From positions 79,625,322-79,689,321 of the forward strand of contig CATQJL010000223.1 in assembly GCA_958299035.1 (NCBI GenBank): DNA of 64,000 nucleotides. Direction: 5' to 3'. Each line of letters opens with the position of its first letter. Positions within the stretch are counted from its first letter, which is position 1. Below, one piece after another: positions 31,719-42,623 of the stretch. Position numbers and translations under genes: made by a program. Source of the DNA: Cylicocyclus nassatus. Its lineage: Eukaryota; Nematoda; Chromadorea; Rhabditida; Strongylidae. The notes beneath the pieces are model-generated. The model did not search any database. It was not told where the DNA came from and saw only the letters and a program-made list of their open reading frames with translations.

Positions 31719-32385
31719 ACAAGGTGTCCCAAAAGATACGCACACTGTTTGATTGTTAATAATTTTTTTGCTTCCATATCTTTCGCCGAGCTTGAGACAC
31801 TATTTTGTAAAGCGAGGTTCAACTTAGATTTATAGTACGATGCGGATCACCAGTCACTCTTCTGTAGGATTACGGTATGAACTTTCAGCATACAGCGCCA
31901 CTGTGGAATAGGCCTTTTGATAAGAAAAAATTCAAAAAGTTTGAAAATGTGTGTAGCAAGGTTTTCAGCGTGCTGATTTTACTGCACAACTTCAACAACA
32001 ACCAGTTTAGACAATGGTATGACCACAATTCTAACGAACATTGGCAAAAAGTTGTTATTTTGATTACCCTGACAGCCTATGAAAGAAGAATCACAGTGAA
32101 GTAAACATTTCATATTCAAAATTAGCGACCTCGACTAGTCCGCTACAAGAGTTTCTGGTTAGTTTGGTTTTGCTTTTTTAAGGCAAAATATCGCTTTCAC
32201 AATGGCTAAGATCCTTCTCGAAGTTCATATCGTAATCCTACACTGATGAAGAGTGACGATTCGCTCCATATTTATATCTAAGTTAAACTTAGGCTCTACG
32301 GAATGGTTCCTCAAGCTTGGCGAAAGACGTAAAAGCAAGAAAGTTATCAACGATCAAACAGTGTGTACATCTCTTTCAGATTCCC
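31719..32385. mobile_element. Mariner-like fold-back remnant
   Basis: It begins ACAAGGTGTCCCAAAAGATAC, a typical mariner terminus. A long inverted copy of the left end returns at 32215-32370 (TTTCGCCGAGCTTGAG near 31781 and CTCAAGCTTGGCGAAAG near 32311). No transposase frame remains. Confidence 0.6.
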
Positions 32386-32700
32386 TATTTATTTTGACAT
32401 ACTAATGCTCCCACATAAGGATAGGCAGACATATCTGGCTCCATCATGACGTAGCTTATAGTTCAGATTTCTTTTTATGCTGGTGAGAATTCATGTTGTC
32501 TTTGCCGTACAGCAGTTTTTATGAGCAAACAGAAAAAGTCATTATGACAGGTTCTCCACGCAATTAAGTACTCCGACTTTCGGACATTTGATTTTTTCTT
32601 GCTGTCAAACGAAAACTGCTGAGTGGATATTCGCTGCTTGCATTTGCTTTATTTTACCATATGCACTTTTGAGTGCATCACTTGTCTCTTACATAGATGC

Positions 32701-33018
32701 CAGTGGCGGTTCCAGCACTTCCGTCCGCGGGCGAGGGGACGTCAAAAAATTTTTTCAAACTAAGGTGCGTGGCATTAGCCACGCGCTTTGATTTTTGGGC
32801 TCTTGAAATTTTTTTCCGGCGCTCCCGAAAATTTTTTTACAGAGCTTGTTTGAATTTTTGAAAAATTTTAAAAATTATTTTAATTATTTTCAAGTATAAA
32901 CAAGTCATTTGCACATTTTTATAACTCATTTTAGTAAGTTTCAAAAACTTCGCGACCCGTTCTCCGGCGGAGGCGCCTTCCCCCCCCCCCCCCTTCCTCC
33001 CCCCTCGGACCGCCACTG
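32701..33018. mobile_element. hAT MITE, TIR CAGTGGCGG, copy 2 (318 bp)
   Basis: The ends CAGTGGCGGTTCC and GGACCGCCACTG are flanked by ATAGATGC (32693-32700) and ATAGATAC (33019-33026), an 8-bp duplication with one mismatch. A C-run and A/T-rich arms match the copies at 19899 and 47790. Confidence 0.85.
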
Positions 33019-33093
33019 ATAGATACATAGATTGCTGCAGCCTGTAGAATGTAACTGAGTAACTAAATAACTTTGTCTTCAAACTTTAAAAAT

Positions 33094-33118
33094 ATTAGGT
33101 CGGTGCAAAAGTTTTGTC
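33094..33118 (+). repeat. Mariner terminal sequence, solitary
   Basis: TTAGGTCGGTGCAAAAGTTT is a near-consensus mariner inverted terminal repeat. No opposite end or transposase was found downstream, so only one end survives. Confidence 0.55.
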
Positions 33119-33771
33119 AGTTTTTTTCAATCTACCAGCAATCACGCTAAAATGAAGATAGACGAACGCTTCGAAACGCATCCGATGAAAAAATTTTTTC
33201 TCTTTCTAGCTAATAAACTCACATTGTGTTTCTTTGAGAGAGTGATGAGATATTCGCTGAAAATTGCAACCATTAGTTTTTACCATGTCTAAATTTCACT
33301 ATTTTTCAAAATTTTTGTATGAGACTTTTGGAGGATCCCTAATAACTACCAGATAGGGCAAACCTTTTGCCAACGTATGCAATTTTTTTCTTTTTTTCAG
33401 CTGCTTTTTCAGATTTTTGCTAAATAATTTTCTAAAAGTCTTGCGTTGTGGAAATATCGCATAACCTGTTATTGCACCAAACACTGCAAAACACACAGAA
33501 TACTGAGGTTTCAACACTCGATTATTACTTTTGCTACCGTTACAAAGTATATGAGCGATTTTCGCTTCAAATTATCAAGATTTTGAACGTAGGTTACGTC
33601 AGTGCGCACTCTTGAAATTGAGAAATACTGCGATTTTCCCCACAAATTTCGCCTGTCTCGGCAAAAAAGACAAGTGTTAGAAAAGGAGAAAAAGTTGCAT
33701 CGAATGGTGACTAAAGTGTCTGACATTTTGTGTTCTAGGAAGTTAAGGCTGATGTTAAGGCTAAAGTGTGC

Positions 33772-33927
33772 GTATCCTTTGACTCAACGGGATTGGTGGC
33801 TGGAAAGCCGGGCTTCAAGGCCTAATCAAGGCTAGGAAATTATTAGTAAGCACGCTCGTATGAGAGACGCCTACTGCGTCGCGGGTGCGAGTTATTGCCT
33901 TCCATTCCCGTTGAATCAAAGGGTATG
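33772..33927. mobile_element. MITE with TTTGAYTCAACGGG ends, copy 1 (156 bp)
   Basis: The ends ATCCTTTGACTCAACGGG and CCCGTTGAATCAAAGGGTA are inverted copies. Internal GACGCCTACTGCGTCGCGGG is shared with the copy at 36891-37078. Confidence 0.65.
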
Positions 33928-34574
33928 TTAGCCCATTACACCCTATCTCAATATGAAAATACAGAGGTGATTTTACAAACACAGAGGTGTCGCCGGAGAA
34001 TTGTTCTACGAGATTCAGTAAGCATGCATTAAGAAGAGCAGAGAAATGCTTCTGGATGATGTTCATAATACCGCAATAAGTGCAAAACTCTAAGAGAATA
34101 GTTGCGTCAATACAAAGCAACTGATCGGATAGGACTTCCAGAACAACCTAGTACTTGCTGAATTTTGAATAGCCCGGTCGCCACAAAGGTGACCATGACC
34201 GCACTTTTCAAAAGAGGTGGGCAACAATTCGCTTGCTTGGGAATTTGATGATTTGGCATGAGTTGCTCTGAAATGTAATGATCATTGTTTCAAAGCTACC
34301 CAGTCACATTAAAGATTGTAAGATTGTACAAAGTTCCTTTGGTGCTTACCGCAAGGACGAAACATTAAATATACGCTTGCTCTGCGAACAACATGCTACA
34401 ATCAGCATTTCTCTTCTAATAAAAATAACAAACCACACAATAGCTTGAGCAAGGCAAACACAATGTACCATATCTTTTATGTACCTGGATGTTTCGGAGC
34501 TTGACGAGAAACTAGCGGTAGCCAAAGAAGTTGAACCCTTAGCAACCGAATAATCACGGATTATACTTTAATGA

Positions 34575-34760
34575 GATCGTATCGTCGATTCGTTGACTGT
34601 ACGGACGGACATAACCGCGGAGCACGCGTCGCGAGATAAAACGCTGCTCCAATACAAACTCGCCATTGTTAAAATCGTGCTCTCGCAACATTTTAGCCGC
34701 GCCGCGCGTGGTCCGCAGCGGTTGAGCAGTCCGTACCGCCAACGAATCGACGATACGATA
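34575..34760. mobile_element. ~186-bp MITE, TIR ATCGTATCGTCGATTCGTT
   Basis: ATCGTATCGTCGATTCGTTG at the left and CAACGAATCGACGATACGAT at the right are perfect inverted copies, with a GC-rich centre. No clear target duplication is visible. Confidence 0.7.
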
Positions 34761-34835
34761 GTCGAAAATCGAAAGAATGATATATTTTTGAGAGTTTAGC
34801 ACTGATGTAAACCGGGTATAGTTTTCGGAGCCTGC

Positions 34836-35123
34836 TCAGACAATCGCCGGGGGCAGGCGGACATCGGAATAATAGATGGCTGATCTCTCGCACCCCGCTC
34901 GCGGATTTTCTGGAAAGCAATCAGGACTTTTCGAAACGCCGCTTGCTGAGTTCTCGATTCCTCGGAGATTCAGCAATATATCTACGAAATATAAGAGCGA
35001 AAAAAGATTCAACAGGCGGTCTCTCAAAAACTCGCTGAACATTATCTTGGAACTTGTGAGCGGAATGCAAAATTTCAGCAACGCGTATTTTCCGGCGCCC
35101 GCCTGCCCCCGGCGATTGCCTGA
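34836..35123. mobile_element. MITE, TIR TCAGACAATCGCCGGGGGCA, copy 1 (288 bp)
   Basis: The ends TCAGACAATCGCCGGGGGCA and TGCCCCCGGCGATTGCCTGA are inverted copies. A diverged relative follows at 35193-35463, and a third end lies at about 8981. Confidence 0.75.
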
Positions 35124-35192
35124 GTGAAATCATGGCTTTTATATTACGGATCCTTCCAGCTATAACTACTGCCGCAAACGGGCGGCATTCAC

Positions 35193-35463
35193 TCGGACAA
35201 CTTCCAGGGGCAGGCGGGCACCGGAAAATCGCTTTGCTGACTTTTCGCAAGTTCGCATGTCTTTAAAAATGGTCAGCGAATTTCTGAAAGACCGCTCTTT
35301 GCATCTTTTTTATTCTGATTTTTTGCAAATTTATTGCTGATTTTTTGACGAATCCAAAATTCAACAAGCCGCGTCTCCAAAAATTGTCGCTGCTTCCTAA
35401 AATTTGCGAGTGGAGTGCGAGAAAACAGTCTATTTTTCTGCCCGCCTATCCACCATCGTCTGA
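35193..35463. mobile_element. MITE, TIR TCGGACAACTTCCAGGGGCA, diverged copy 2 (271 bp)
   Basis: The ends TCGGACAACTTCCAGGGGCA and TGCCCGCCTATCCACCATCG match the previous element imperfectly. The interior shares A/T-rich GAAAATCAGC-type runs. It is about 70 bp from copy 1. Confidence 0.6.
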
Positions 35464-35499
35464 GCAATCGAGTCCGATGTTTTTCTAACAACATTTTTC

Positions 35500-36479
35500 T
35501 TGTGGGGTTTCAGAGGCGCTGACTTTAGTATATAGATTTGTGCACTTTCGTGTGGCAGTTGAGACGATGTTATGATTTTGACTTATTTTGGGAAATGTTT
35601 CTTAAGACCTGACCTAACTTTTAAACGGGCTGCAGTCCTTATTTGAGACGTTCTGATTCTCTTACTAACGAAGGGCGATCGGTGATTTGCTCTAGATTAT
35701 GGATCTAAACTAGAGCCTTTTCTGAATAGCAGTGAAAGATCGAAAACAAGGCAGCTATAATGACCAAACACGGGAACATTTTTGTGGCACCCTGCAGACT
35801 ATTAGGTCTTCGGAAATAATATAAAGTTATTGTTCAATTGACTCAAGCACCACAGAGCCTGAAAGTTATCTGCTCACGGAACTTTCCACTGCTTTCATCG
35901 GATAGCGTTCATAAATCACGATCCGCGAATTCGTATTCAAATACTTAGTCGTACTTTTGACAGTCACCAAAATTGAGGTAACTCGTATTTGTAAATTGCA
36001 ATAAAAGCAATGTCCTTTATGAATGCGGCAAGTGAATGCCCTCGAACTTATTAAAGTGACTAGCGGCTCTATGGGTCGCCAATAAGTTGTCGGAGCTAAA
36101 ACATTATCAGCAGTTCAGTTGTGATTACAATATCTCTACATTTTATACCTTTTTGAAAGCTTGTAAGCGAAGAAACAAATCTTTTCCTATGCCGTTGTCT
36201 GCGTTACCACGTTACCGGTTTGAGCTCATATCAAACAACCATCTTATCTTTATGATTTCGCGATCTCAAATATTCTATGAGATGACGGCAAAACGCAGTT
36301 GATGATGAATACTTGAGCAGTCGAGGGTCTAAGGCTTCCAGAGCATCTGCACGCGGCAGATGCTTTTATGATGCAAGATTAAGTTTTAAATAACGGGGTC
36401 AAACTCATTGTTGTAAGTTTGTATATGAAAAGTCGGCAAGAAAACTTCTAAATTCTAAAGTTAGCGATTAAAGTGTCTT
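35500..36479. other. No gene recognised; possible mariner end at 35803
   Basis: TTAGGTCTTCGGAAATAATA at about 35803 resembles a mariner terminus. Nothing else can be assigned. Confidence 0.3.
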
Positions 36480-36826
36480 TAGCCTGGCAAGGTATCATGA
36501 CAAAAATACCCTTTCGGCATAAATCCCATATGTAAAGATTTTTGAACTTTTTCTGTTTCCTCTATAAAGGCCCTGCGAGGTGACCAAAGTGGTGAACAAT
36601 ATTCAAAAAGTGGTCTAACCTGAATAAATAGTCTAAACAAAAGCAATGGAGGCTTTTTAGAAAAAGTAATTAGACTGACACCTTGCCTTTGATGTATTCC
36701 CGGATATCTTATCATGAAAATCAAATTTCCTTGATAATCGAAAAAGTACCGAATCACTTGAACGCGTTGCAGAACAGAGTCGTCAAGTGCAAATGCACAT
36801 TTAGGGTGAGTTTTTCCGAAACCCAC
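36480..36826 (-). pseudogene. LINE reverse-transcriptase C-terminal remnant
   Basis: The minus-strand frame reads VRPLFEYCSPLWSP followed by TEKVQKS. This is the conserved stretch after the RT palm in Jockey/CR1/RTE-type LINEs, where an Arg-Pro-x-x-EY-x-S-x-x-W-x-P motif leads into an ExVQ helix. Upstream residues are degenerate and the usual GVPQG and YADD blocks are not contiguous with it. A matching N-terminal half of a LINE lies on the same strand at 40.0-41.0 kb, so both may be pieces of one element split by later insertions. Confidence 0.65.
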
Positions 36827-36890
36827 ATGGAGGTCTTTTTTTGAAATACTAACAAAGTAACGATATTTAGTGTCCGTGGCCTTTTGAGAT

Positions 36891-37078
36891 GTGACGTACC
36901 GTTTGATTCAACTGGCTTGGCTCTCGGAAGGCGGGATTTCGTAACCTAATTGAGGCTAACTAATAATCAGTGAGCAAGCACGCAAGGGAGAAGCAGACTG
37001 CGTCGTGGGCGCGAGAGACCTCAATTAGGTCACAAAGCCCGGCCTTTCGAGAACCAAGCCAGTTGAATCAAATGTCAC
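36891..37078. mobile_element. MITE with TTTGATTCAACTGGC ends, copy 2 (188 bp)
   Basis: Ends near GTTTGATTCAACTGGCTTGG and CCAAGCCAGTTGAATCAAA, with centre GACTGCGTCGTGGGCGCGAG matching copy 1 at 33772-33927. Confidence 0.7.
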
Positions 37079-37199
37079 ACCATTATACTCTTCTTGAAAC
37101 GCTGATTCCGGACCTGACTTTGTTTTCTGCTGATCATTTCTCTGAAAGGAGTTATGGAGGATTTTCGAGCCAAGTTTGGCCGCCCGAGGGAAATACGAT

Positions 37200-37340
37200 C
37201 AGAGTCATACCTCTGGTAGGCTGTGGTGTAGTAGTTAGAGCGATAGCCTCATAAGTTGATAGGTGTAGGTTGTCTTTTAGTTTTGTATTGCCTCAGTTAA
37301 TCTTCTTTTTGGAGGTTAGGCATCCTCGACTTAAAATGCA
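37200..37340 (+). repeat. tRNA-like (SINE-type) segment, with inverse copy at 37930-38040
   Basis: TGTGGTGTAGTAGTTAGAGCG matches a tRNA A box (TGGTNTAGTGGTTAGAG type). About 30 bp on, GGTGTAGGTTGTCTTTT is a decayed B box. The inverse copy on the minus strand keeps the B box intact as GGTTCGAGTCC (about 38015-38025). Such segments are RNA polymerase III promoters in tRNA-derived SINEs. Neither copy folds as a complete functional tRNA. Confidence 0.5.
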
Positions 37341-37578
37341 TGCCCTTAATCAAGAAAAACCAACGAAGAGTCATTTTCATCTAAGTGCTTCCTATATTTA
37401 CTCTAAAAATTGCTTAAAAATGGAAATGAATGGAAAATCACGTTAAACATGATGGAAATCTAAGACAAAGTTATTTAAACATCGGGATGCTCGCAGTGAG
37501 CGCGCCGGATAAAGAATAAATCGTTGCAGTTGGCTTTCTCGCACTCACCCAGCAATTCAGGCAAAAAGCAGTATTGTA

Positions 37579-37788
37579 CAGTCTGCCCCAATCCTAACCA
37601 GGCCAAAATTAGCATGGCGGGAGTCCGCGTCGCTAGGGCTTCGCTGTCACGCCCACGGCCTGCTTCTCTGCTCTCTCTTCAATCCCTTGGCTCCCTCAGA
37701 CAGCGCGCATATGCAGCGCAGACCGCTAGCGCTGCGGGCGCGCAAATTTATGTCGACACTTCGGCCTGATCCCGATTGAAGCAGACTC
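37579..37788. mobile_element. Tc1/mariner-type MITE, TIR CAGTCTGCCCCAATC, copy 2 (210 bp)
   Basis: Inverted relative to copy 1 (12334-12541). The left end is CAGTCTGCCCCAATCC and the right end GATTGAAGCAGACTC is slightly decayed. TA flanks both sides (37577-37578 and 37789-37790). Confidence 0.85.
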
Positions 37789-38415
37789 TACTGGGATTCA
37801 GAAATGACCAGGATGCTCATCAAGATAATTTGCGGCGTTCGAGTAAATTTACTCTAATTATAATTATAGATACATTTTAGGCAAACATAATTATTTCTCC
37901 GAATTTTCCATATTCTTTGCAAAGGAAGGGCATGCATTAACCTCGAGGATGCCTAGCTTTCACAAAGAGGATTAATTGAGGCGATGCAAAACTAAAGAAC
38001 ACAAAAGGACTCGAACCTACACCTGCATCAACTTTCGGGCGGCCAAACTTGGTTCAAAAATCCTTAATAACTTCTTTCATAGAAACGATCAGCAGAAACG
38101 GAAGTCAGATTTGGAATCAGCGCCTCGCGGCGAGTAAAAGATATACACCTCATTTCAAGAAGCCACGGACATTAAGTGTCGTTTCCTTGTAAGTTCCTAG
38201 GCTGCAGGCCAAGCGGCAAAGAATTTATGGCGTTTTGCAGGAAGGGGCATCAACAATTTATATCTCAGAGTCGTCGGCAGATAACGAGCAAAATGTACGT
38301 GCAGGAAGTGCATCCGGGATATCATTTATATAGAATCAGACCAAAGTGCCGATAAGCGGCGCTTAGGCCTGGTAAGTGGGTGTGGGCAGTACTTCCAAGC
38401 GGCACTGTTTAAATA

Positions 38416-38466
38416 TAGCGTTATCTCAATTAAAGCGTATTTTCTACAGCTTTAATTGAGATAGCG
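38416..38466. repeat. Short near-perfect hairpin
   Basis: TAGCGTTATCTCAATTAAAGC and GCTTTAATTGAGATAGCG are inverted copies around a 12-bp loop. It may be a tiny deletion derivative of a MITE. Confidence 0.55.
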
Positions 38467-38811
38467 TTTAGGCTTTCCCAAACTAGCTTACAGCATATGG
38501 AACGCTGACTCCGAAATCCGCTTTCGATATCTGCAAAGCGCTTCTGGGAGGGGTATTATCAGGACAAGCGAGAGGTGTGACACGCCACACCTGGGGGCCG
38601 TATTAAGGGATCGGGGGGGGGGGGTCATGATCAAGGTGAACTAATGTTGGCGATAACATGATGTATTTGATGCAAGGAACTACTACTTTTTTGCTCACAT
38701 TAGGAGTCCTACTTCGAATAACATCCAAACTATGGAATCACGAGCAAGCCAAAATCTCATCTTTTCCATTTTCCGCTTTCAATATCTTAGACTAGAGAAA
38801 ATCAATTAGGC

Positions 38812-39597
38812 TTAAACCACAATAATGTATACGAGAGTTAAGCTATTATACACTCGTTTTTGTCGCCTTACATCGCGATTTACATAGCAGCGCAGACTAG
38901 GCATGTTACCGTAACCCAATATTTTCTCAGTATTTTCCATTTGCATAGGTAAGAAAAAACGATTATATCCCTTCTCTATTTTGCTTGTGAAGGTTCTCAT
39001 ACCCTGATTCCTGCGCATAACTGATGCCAGGTTACCGTCATAATTGATTAGATTTTCACTATCTTGTGTGATCTCCTGGTGATCCCCAGGGAATCTCCAG
39101 GGGATCACCTCTTAAATGCCATTTATCTTCCTGAAAACTCAATGAAAGCGCTGTAAAATTGCACTGTGGATATCCTACGGCAGTGCTAAAGATGTTTATA
39201 GCAGAGATAAGTGAAATCGCAGGATATCGAAATCTTCGGGCTCGCGAGCTAGGGATCATCGAAAAATTCACAATATTCAGATTCCTTTCCCCTGTTAAAA
39301 ACATGCTTAGCAGTGTTGTAGGCAGTGTTTTCATTGAGTTTTCAGTAAGATAAATCACTTTGAAAGTGAGAGGTGATTCCCTAAAAATCCCCAGGGGATC
39401 TCTGGGGATCACACAAAATGGCAAAAAACCAGTCATGTATGGAAGTAACCTGGCATCCATTATGCGCAAGTATAAGCGTATGAAAAACTTCATAAGCAAG
39501 ATAGAGAAAGAAGAAGGAAGATACATAGACTAGCAGGATATGACGCATCCCCTCTCAGATCCCCTCCCCAGTGGGGATGTACGTGCATACGGGCCTA
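38812..39597. mobile_element. Fold-back repeat, decayed member of the GGGCC...TAA family
   Basis: Bases 39000-39160 and 39300-39500 are inverted copies (AACCTGGCATCAGTTATGCGC inverse near 39020 and AACCTGGCATCCATTATGCGC near 39448; CCCCAGGGAATCTCCAGGGG near 39075). The right end, GGGGATGTACGTGCATACGGGCC followed by TAA, resembles the TIR of copies A-C. The left end is not clear. Confidence 0.6.
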
Positions 39598-40049
39598 AAT
39601 CTCGCAGATTTCCCAAAAGTGAATTGAGCCTGATTTGTTTTCTTAGCTCTGAGTAATATCTGGTGAAAGCACAGCCATCAAAACCGGTAAATGGGAAAAA
39701 CGAGGTCTTGATTGGCTTCTAATTCCACAATATGAAGGTCTTTTGAAGCGGGATCTGTTAGTTGGGCAACGAAGGAGTAGTGCTTTGTCTTGAGCGCAAA
39801 AAACGGCTAGCTAATTCACGTTTCAAACAAAGTCAATCAAGTTAGAAAATGTCCATTTTACCTATGTGGCCTAGTATGTTGAAGCTTCAGAACTCGCACA
39901 AACTTTGTCTACAGGGGCTCCCAGAAGCGCTTCGCAGAAGATAAAAACAGTTTTGGAAACTTTGCTCTACGCTCTATAAGATAGTAAACATTTCATGTGG
40001 AAACGTCACTCAAGTATCCTTCCCTATAAGGAAGCAATTTTGCACCGTA

Positions 40050-41002
40050 GACAAAAATTGTTTTGAGAGGTATCCAAAAATACCCTGGCAAACCAATCTT
40101 TCCATCATAGAAACAATCCTTTACTATGTCAATCTTTTACATGTGAAGCATGTGACGCAAATAGGACGGTAATTGTTAACAGTTGCTTTAAGTCCTTTTT
40201 TGTAGACAGGTTTAACTAGACCAAATTTCCATTTTCGGAAACTTACCCTTTCAATAAAACCTGTTGAGCATTATTGTAAGGGGAGAAGCAAGTCCTGGAG
40301 CGGCATTTTTCAAAAATATGTATGGAGTGCCATCAGGGAAAATAATTTTTTTTTTGGAAACCAATGAAGGGTTGGTAAACGCAGTATGTTGTAATTACAA
40401 TCCAGTCAAGCTTGTCATGTGTTCCACAATCCAAAAAGGCAAAAGTGGTAGTATGACAATGGTGAACGTTTTCGAAATAGTCAGGGAATAAATTGGCTTT
40501 TTGCTAATCACTTGGAAGATATGCTCGTCTTCTTTTAGATCAGGTAAGCAATCGGTCTGCTTAAGTTTTCTTTTGCAATATTTGTAGAATTCTTTACTAC
40601 TTCGAGCGAAAAACCTTGTTTTTGAACGCAATTTTTCATCGCGATATCTCTCGCTCCGACATTTTAGCTAGAGAAGTATACCTATGTGAGCCTAAGAAGA
40701 AATAATGTCGGCAAAAAATATGCTATTTTTGCATTTAACTTGTGTGACTTTCTAGGCACAACTTCAGCAAAACCACATTTTTTTCGTAATGTTACAAATT
40801 CAAATAAATGAGTTGTCGACAGATAGATATCAGCAAAACGTGAGTAACATTTGCTTGAACATTTACATCTAAGTATGATGTTACGCCATTCGAAAGAGTT
40901 TAGTCCTCGTATTATTTCACTGTAATGCTTTGTTGATATCAATAGTAACTTTGTCGTCCTGACTTTCAAGATCGTCTTTACAAATGTTGTAGAGCTCTTC
41001 AA
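40050..41002 (-). pseudogene. LINE ORF2 remnant: endonuclease-RT linker and RT fingers
   Basis: Three minus-strand blocks in different frames follow the order of a LINE polyprotein. About 40970-40700: YSEIIRGLNSFEWRNII ... CYSRFADIYL, the linker after the endonuclease. About 40630-40490: SSKEFYKYCKRKLKQTD ... PDLKEDEHIF. About 40350-40160: PDGTPYIFLKNAAPGLASPL, then a decayed NNYRPICVT-type motif, the RT fingers. Stops and frameshifts occur throughout, so the copy is old. The palm and thumb should follow within about 700 bp; the fragment at 36480-36826 may be the displaced end. Confidence 0.7.
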
Positions 41003-41034
41003 CGTAATTGGAACTCGCTCATTATTGATAGCTA

Positions 41035-41202
41035 ATGCTGAGGAGGCCTATGTGGCTGCGGCGTACCCGCCGCACCTTGATATGTTTACGTGTTGTTATT
41101 GCATTGATCCTAGTGAACCCGCGGCATATACGCCTATGTGTATAAGGGGAATCTTTGTGTTTTTCTAATAAATCGTCAACGGCTCAACGCGTTCCACAAC
41201 AA
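41035..41202 (+). repeat. Gypsy 5' LTR remnant and primer-binding site
   Basis: AATAAA at 41167-41172 would be the LTR polyadenylation signal. The sequence then runs to ACAACAA and TGGCGATCAGG (41203), where TGG marks a tRNA 3' CCA-complementary primer site. The LTR's left boundary is uncertain and no partner was found. Confidence 0.45.
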
Positions 41203-41399
41203 TGGCGATCAGGATCAAGGGCAAGAAGACCTCCACCGACCAAGGACCAGAAGAAGCTCCACCGACCGAGGACCAGCAGCTCGACTGAGGACCAACAGCC
41301 CTCCGTCAAGGACAGAAGAAGAAGTGCTGCAGCTTAGTCCAAGCTTAGTCCTTTTATCAGAAGAAGATTTGAGTGCCTAAGGGTAACTTGTACTCCGCT

Positions 41400-41894
41400 C
41401 ACACCAACGTACGTACCGTTCCGCGAGTACGCGAACACTATTAAGCGGATGGACGAGGATGCTCGACTCAAGGAGCTGGATTACACGGCGATGAGCTGCA
41501 ATTTGTAGCAGGCCTTCAGGATCCCTCACTCAAGGAAGTTCGCCTGCGGATGATTCGTCGACTGGACGCTTACGGGGATGAAACACCGTTAACAATCGAA
41601 GACCTAGTCACGGATTGCGAAAATTTCACTGCTTTGAAAGTGGATAGTACGGACATGGAAGGCGCTCGCGACGTTCATGCCGTACGGAAGAAAGAGGTAA
41701 ATTGCTTTATATGCGGAGGACCACATTTCAGAAGAGACTGTCCACAATCCGACGACACTAATAGGAAGAATCAGCGGAAGACAACAGCCCACTTTATCCG
41801 CAGACGACAGTGCAAAAACGTGGTCGCTTTTGACGCCGAGAAGGCGCCGACTTATATCGACGTCGTAATCAGAGGATGTTCCCTCAAGCTACAG
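41400..41894 (+). pseudogene. Gypsy gag/nucleocapsid remnant
   Basis: A short gag piece (YVPFREYANTIKRMDED-like, about 41410-41495) is followed, after an apparent deletion, by an open frame (1 stop, then 41550-41894) with GDETPLTIEDLVTDCENF and a Cys-His knuckle CFICGGPHFRRDC. The knuckle spacing is CX2CX3HX4C, one residue shorter than the standard CX2CX4HX4C. The frame runs straight into the protease (KLQL), where the fold-back MITE lands. Confidence 0.7.
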
Positions 41895-41897
41895 CTG

Positions 41898-42623
41898 GGG
41901 CGGTATGCAACAATCGCCCGTCCTGGTAAGTTACCCGGACAGGTAGTTTCCGCTTCATAGCTCTGTGCTCTGGAAATCTGTGTTCTTCCTTGTTTGTTCA
42001 TCTTTGGGAGGCTCTACTACCCTAATGTTGTAGCACAACGATTAGCAGCACTTTGCTGTATAAGCTGAGATAATTCGTTATTTGTATGATCCCGAACAGG
42101 ATCTCCCACTGATCACGCTCTTTTTTAAAGTTATTTATCCGCAAAAACTCAAGGAAGAGAGTTTTGCTGTCTATTTATTACGACAGTGCTACGCATGTCT
42201 ATGAATGAAATAAGTGAATAATCAAGTTGACAAAGTCTTCGCTGAACCTGTGCTCGCGAATTGGGCTATATCGAAAAACTCAAAACTTGCACATTTCATC
42301 TGTGCTACTAAAAACATGCGTAGCGCTGTGGTAATAGATCGAAAGCAAAACTATGTGACGTTTTCCTTGAGTTTTTGCGGATATAAATAACTTTGAAAAT
42401 AAGCGTGATCAGTGGGAGATCCCGTTCGGGATCATACAAATAACGAATTATTTCAGTTTATACAGCAAAGTGCTGCTATTCATTGTGCTACAATATTAGG
42501 GTAGTAGAGCCTCCAATATATGAACAAACAAGGAAGAACACAGATTCCCAGAGCACCGAGCTATGAAGCGGAAACTATCTGTCCGGATAACTTACCCGGA
42601 CGGGCGATTGTTACATACCGCCC
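41898..42623. mobile_element. 726-bp fold-back MITE in the Gypsy protease active site
   Basis: The ends GGGCGGTATGCAACAATCGC and GCGATTGTTACATACCGCCC are inverted copies, with arms of about 330 bp (GATCCCGAACAGGATCTCCC and GGGAGATCCCGTTCGGGATC). CTG flanks both sides (41895-41897 and 42624-42626), a perfect 3-bp duplication. Excising the element plus one CTG restores an uninterrupted protease frame through LQLDTGAD. Confidence 0.9.

Larger units (their letters stand above)
37085..38170. repeat. ~1.1-kb fold-back with inverted tRNA-like segments
   Basis: The outer arms hold CTGATCATTTCTCTG and CAAGTTTGGCCGCCCG on the left and their inverse on the right (CGGGCGGCCAAACTTGG near 38035). Arms carry the GCTGATTCC / AATCAGCG motif of the dispersed family at 19.5, 27.3 and 55 kb. 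A TA-flanked MITE sits in the middle. Confidence 0.6.

Noticed and set aside
32390..32600. Mariner transposase C-terminal remnant
   Set aside because: One reading resembles the HxPYSPDLxP motif loosely, but with stops and few matches. Not enough to call.
33511..33835. Overlapping ORFs on both strands near 33.5-33.8 kb
   Set aside because: No motif, no splice context, and the end overlaps a MITE. Treated as chance.
37220..37300. A functional tRNA gene
   Set aside because: The A box is good but the B box is decayed and no complete cloverleaf could be drawn. It fits a tRNA-derived repeat better.
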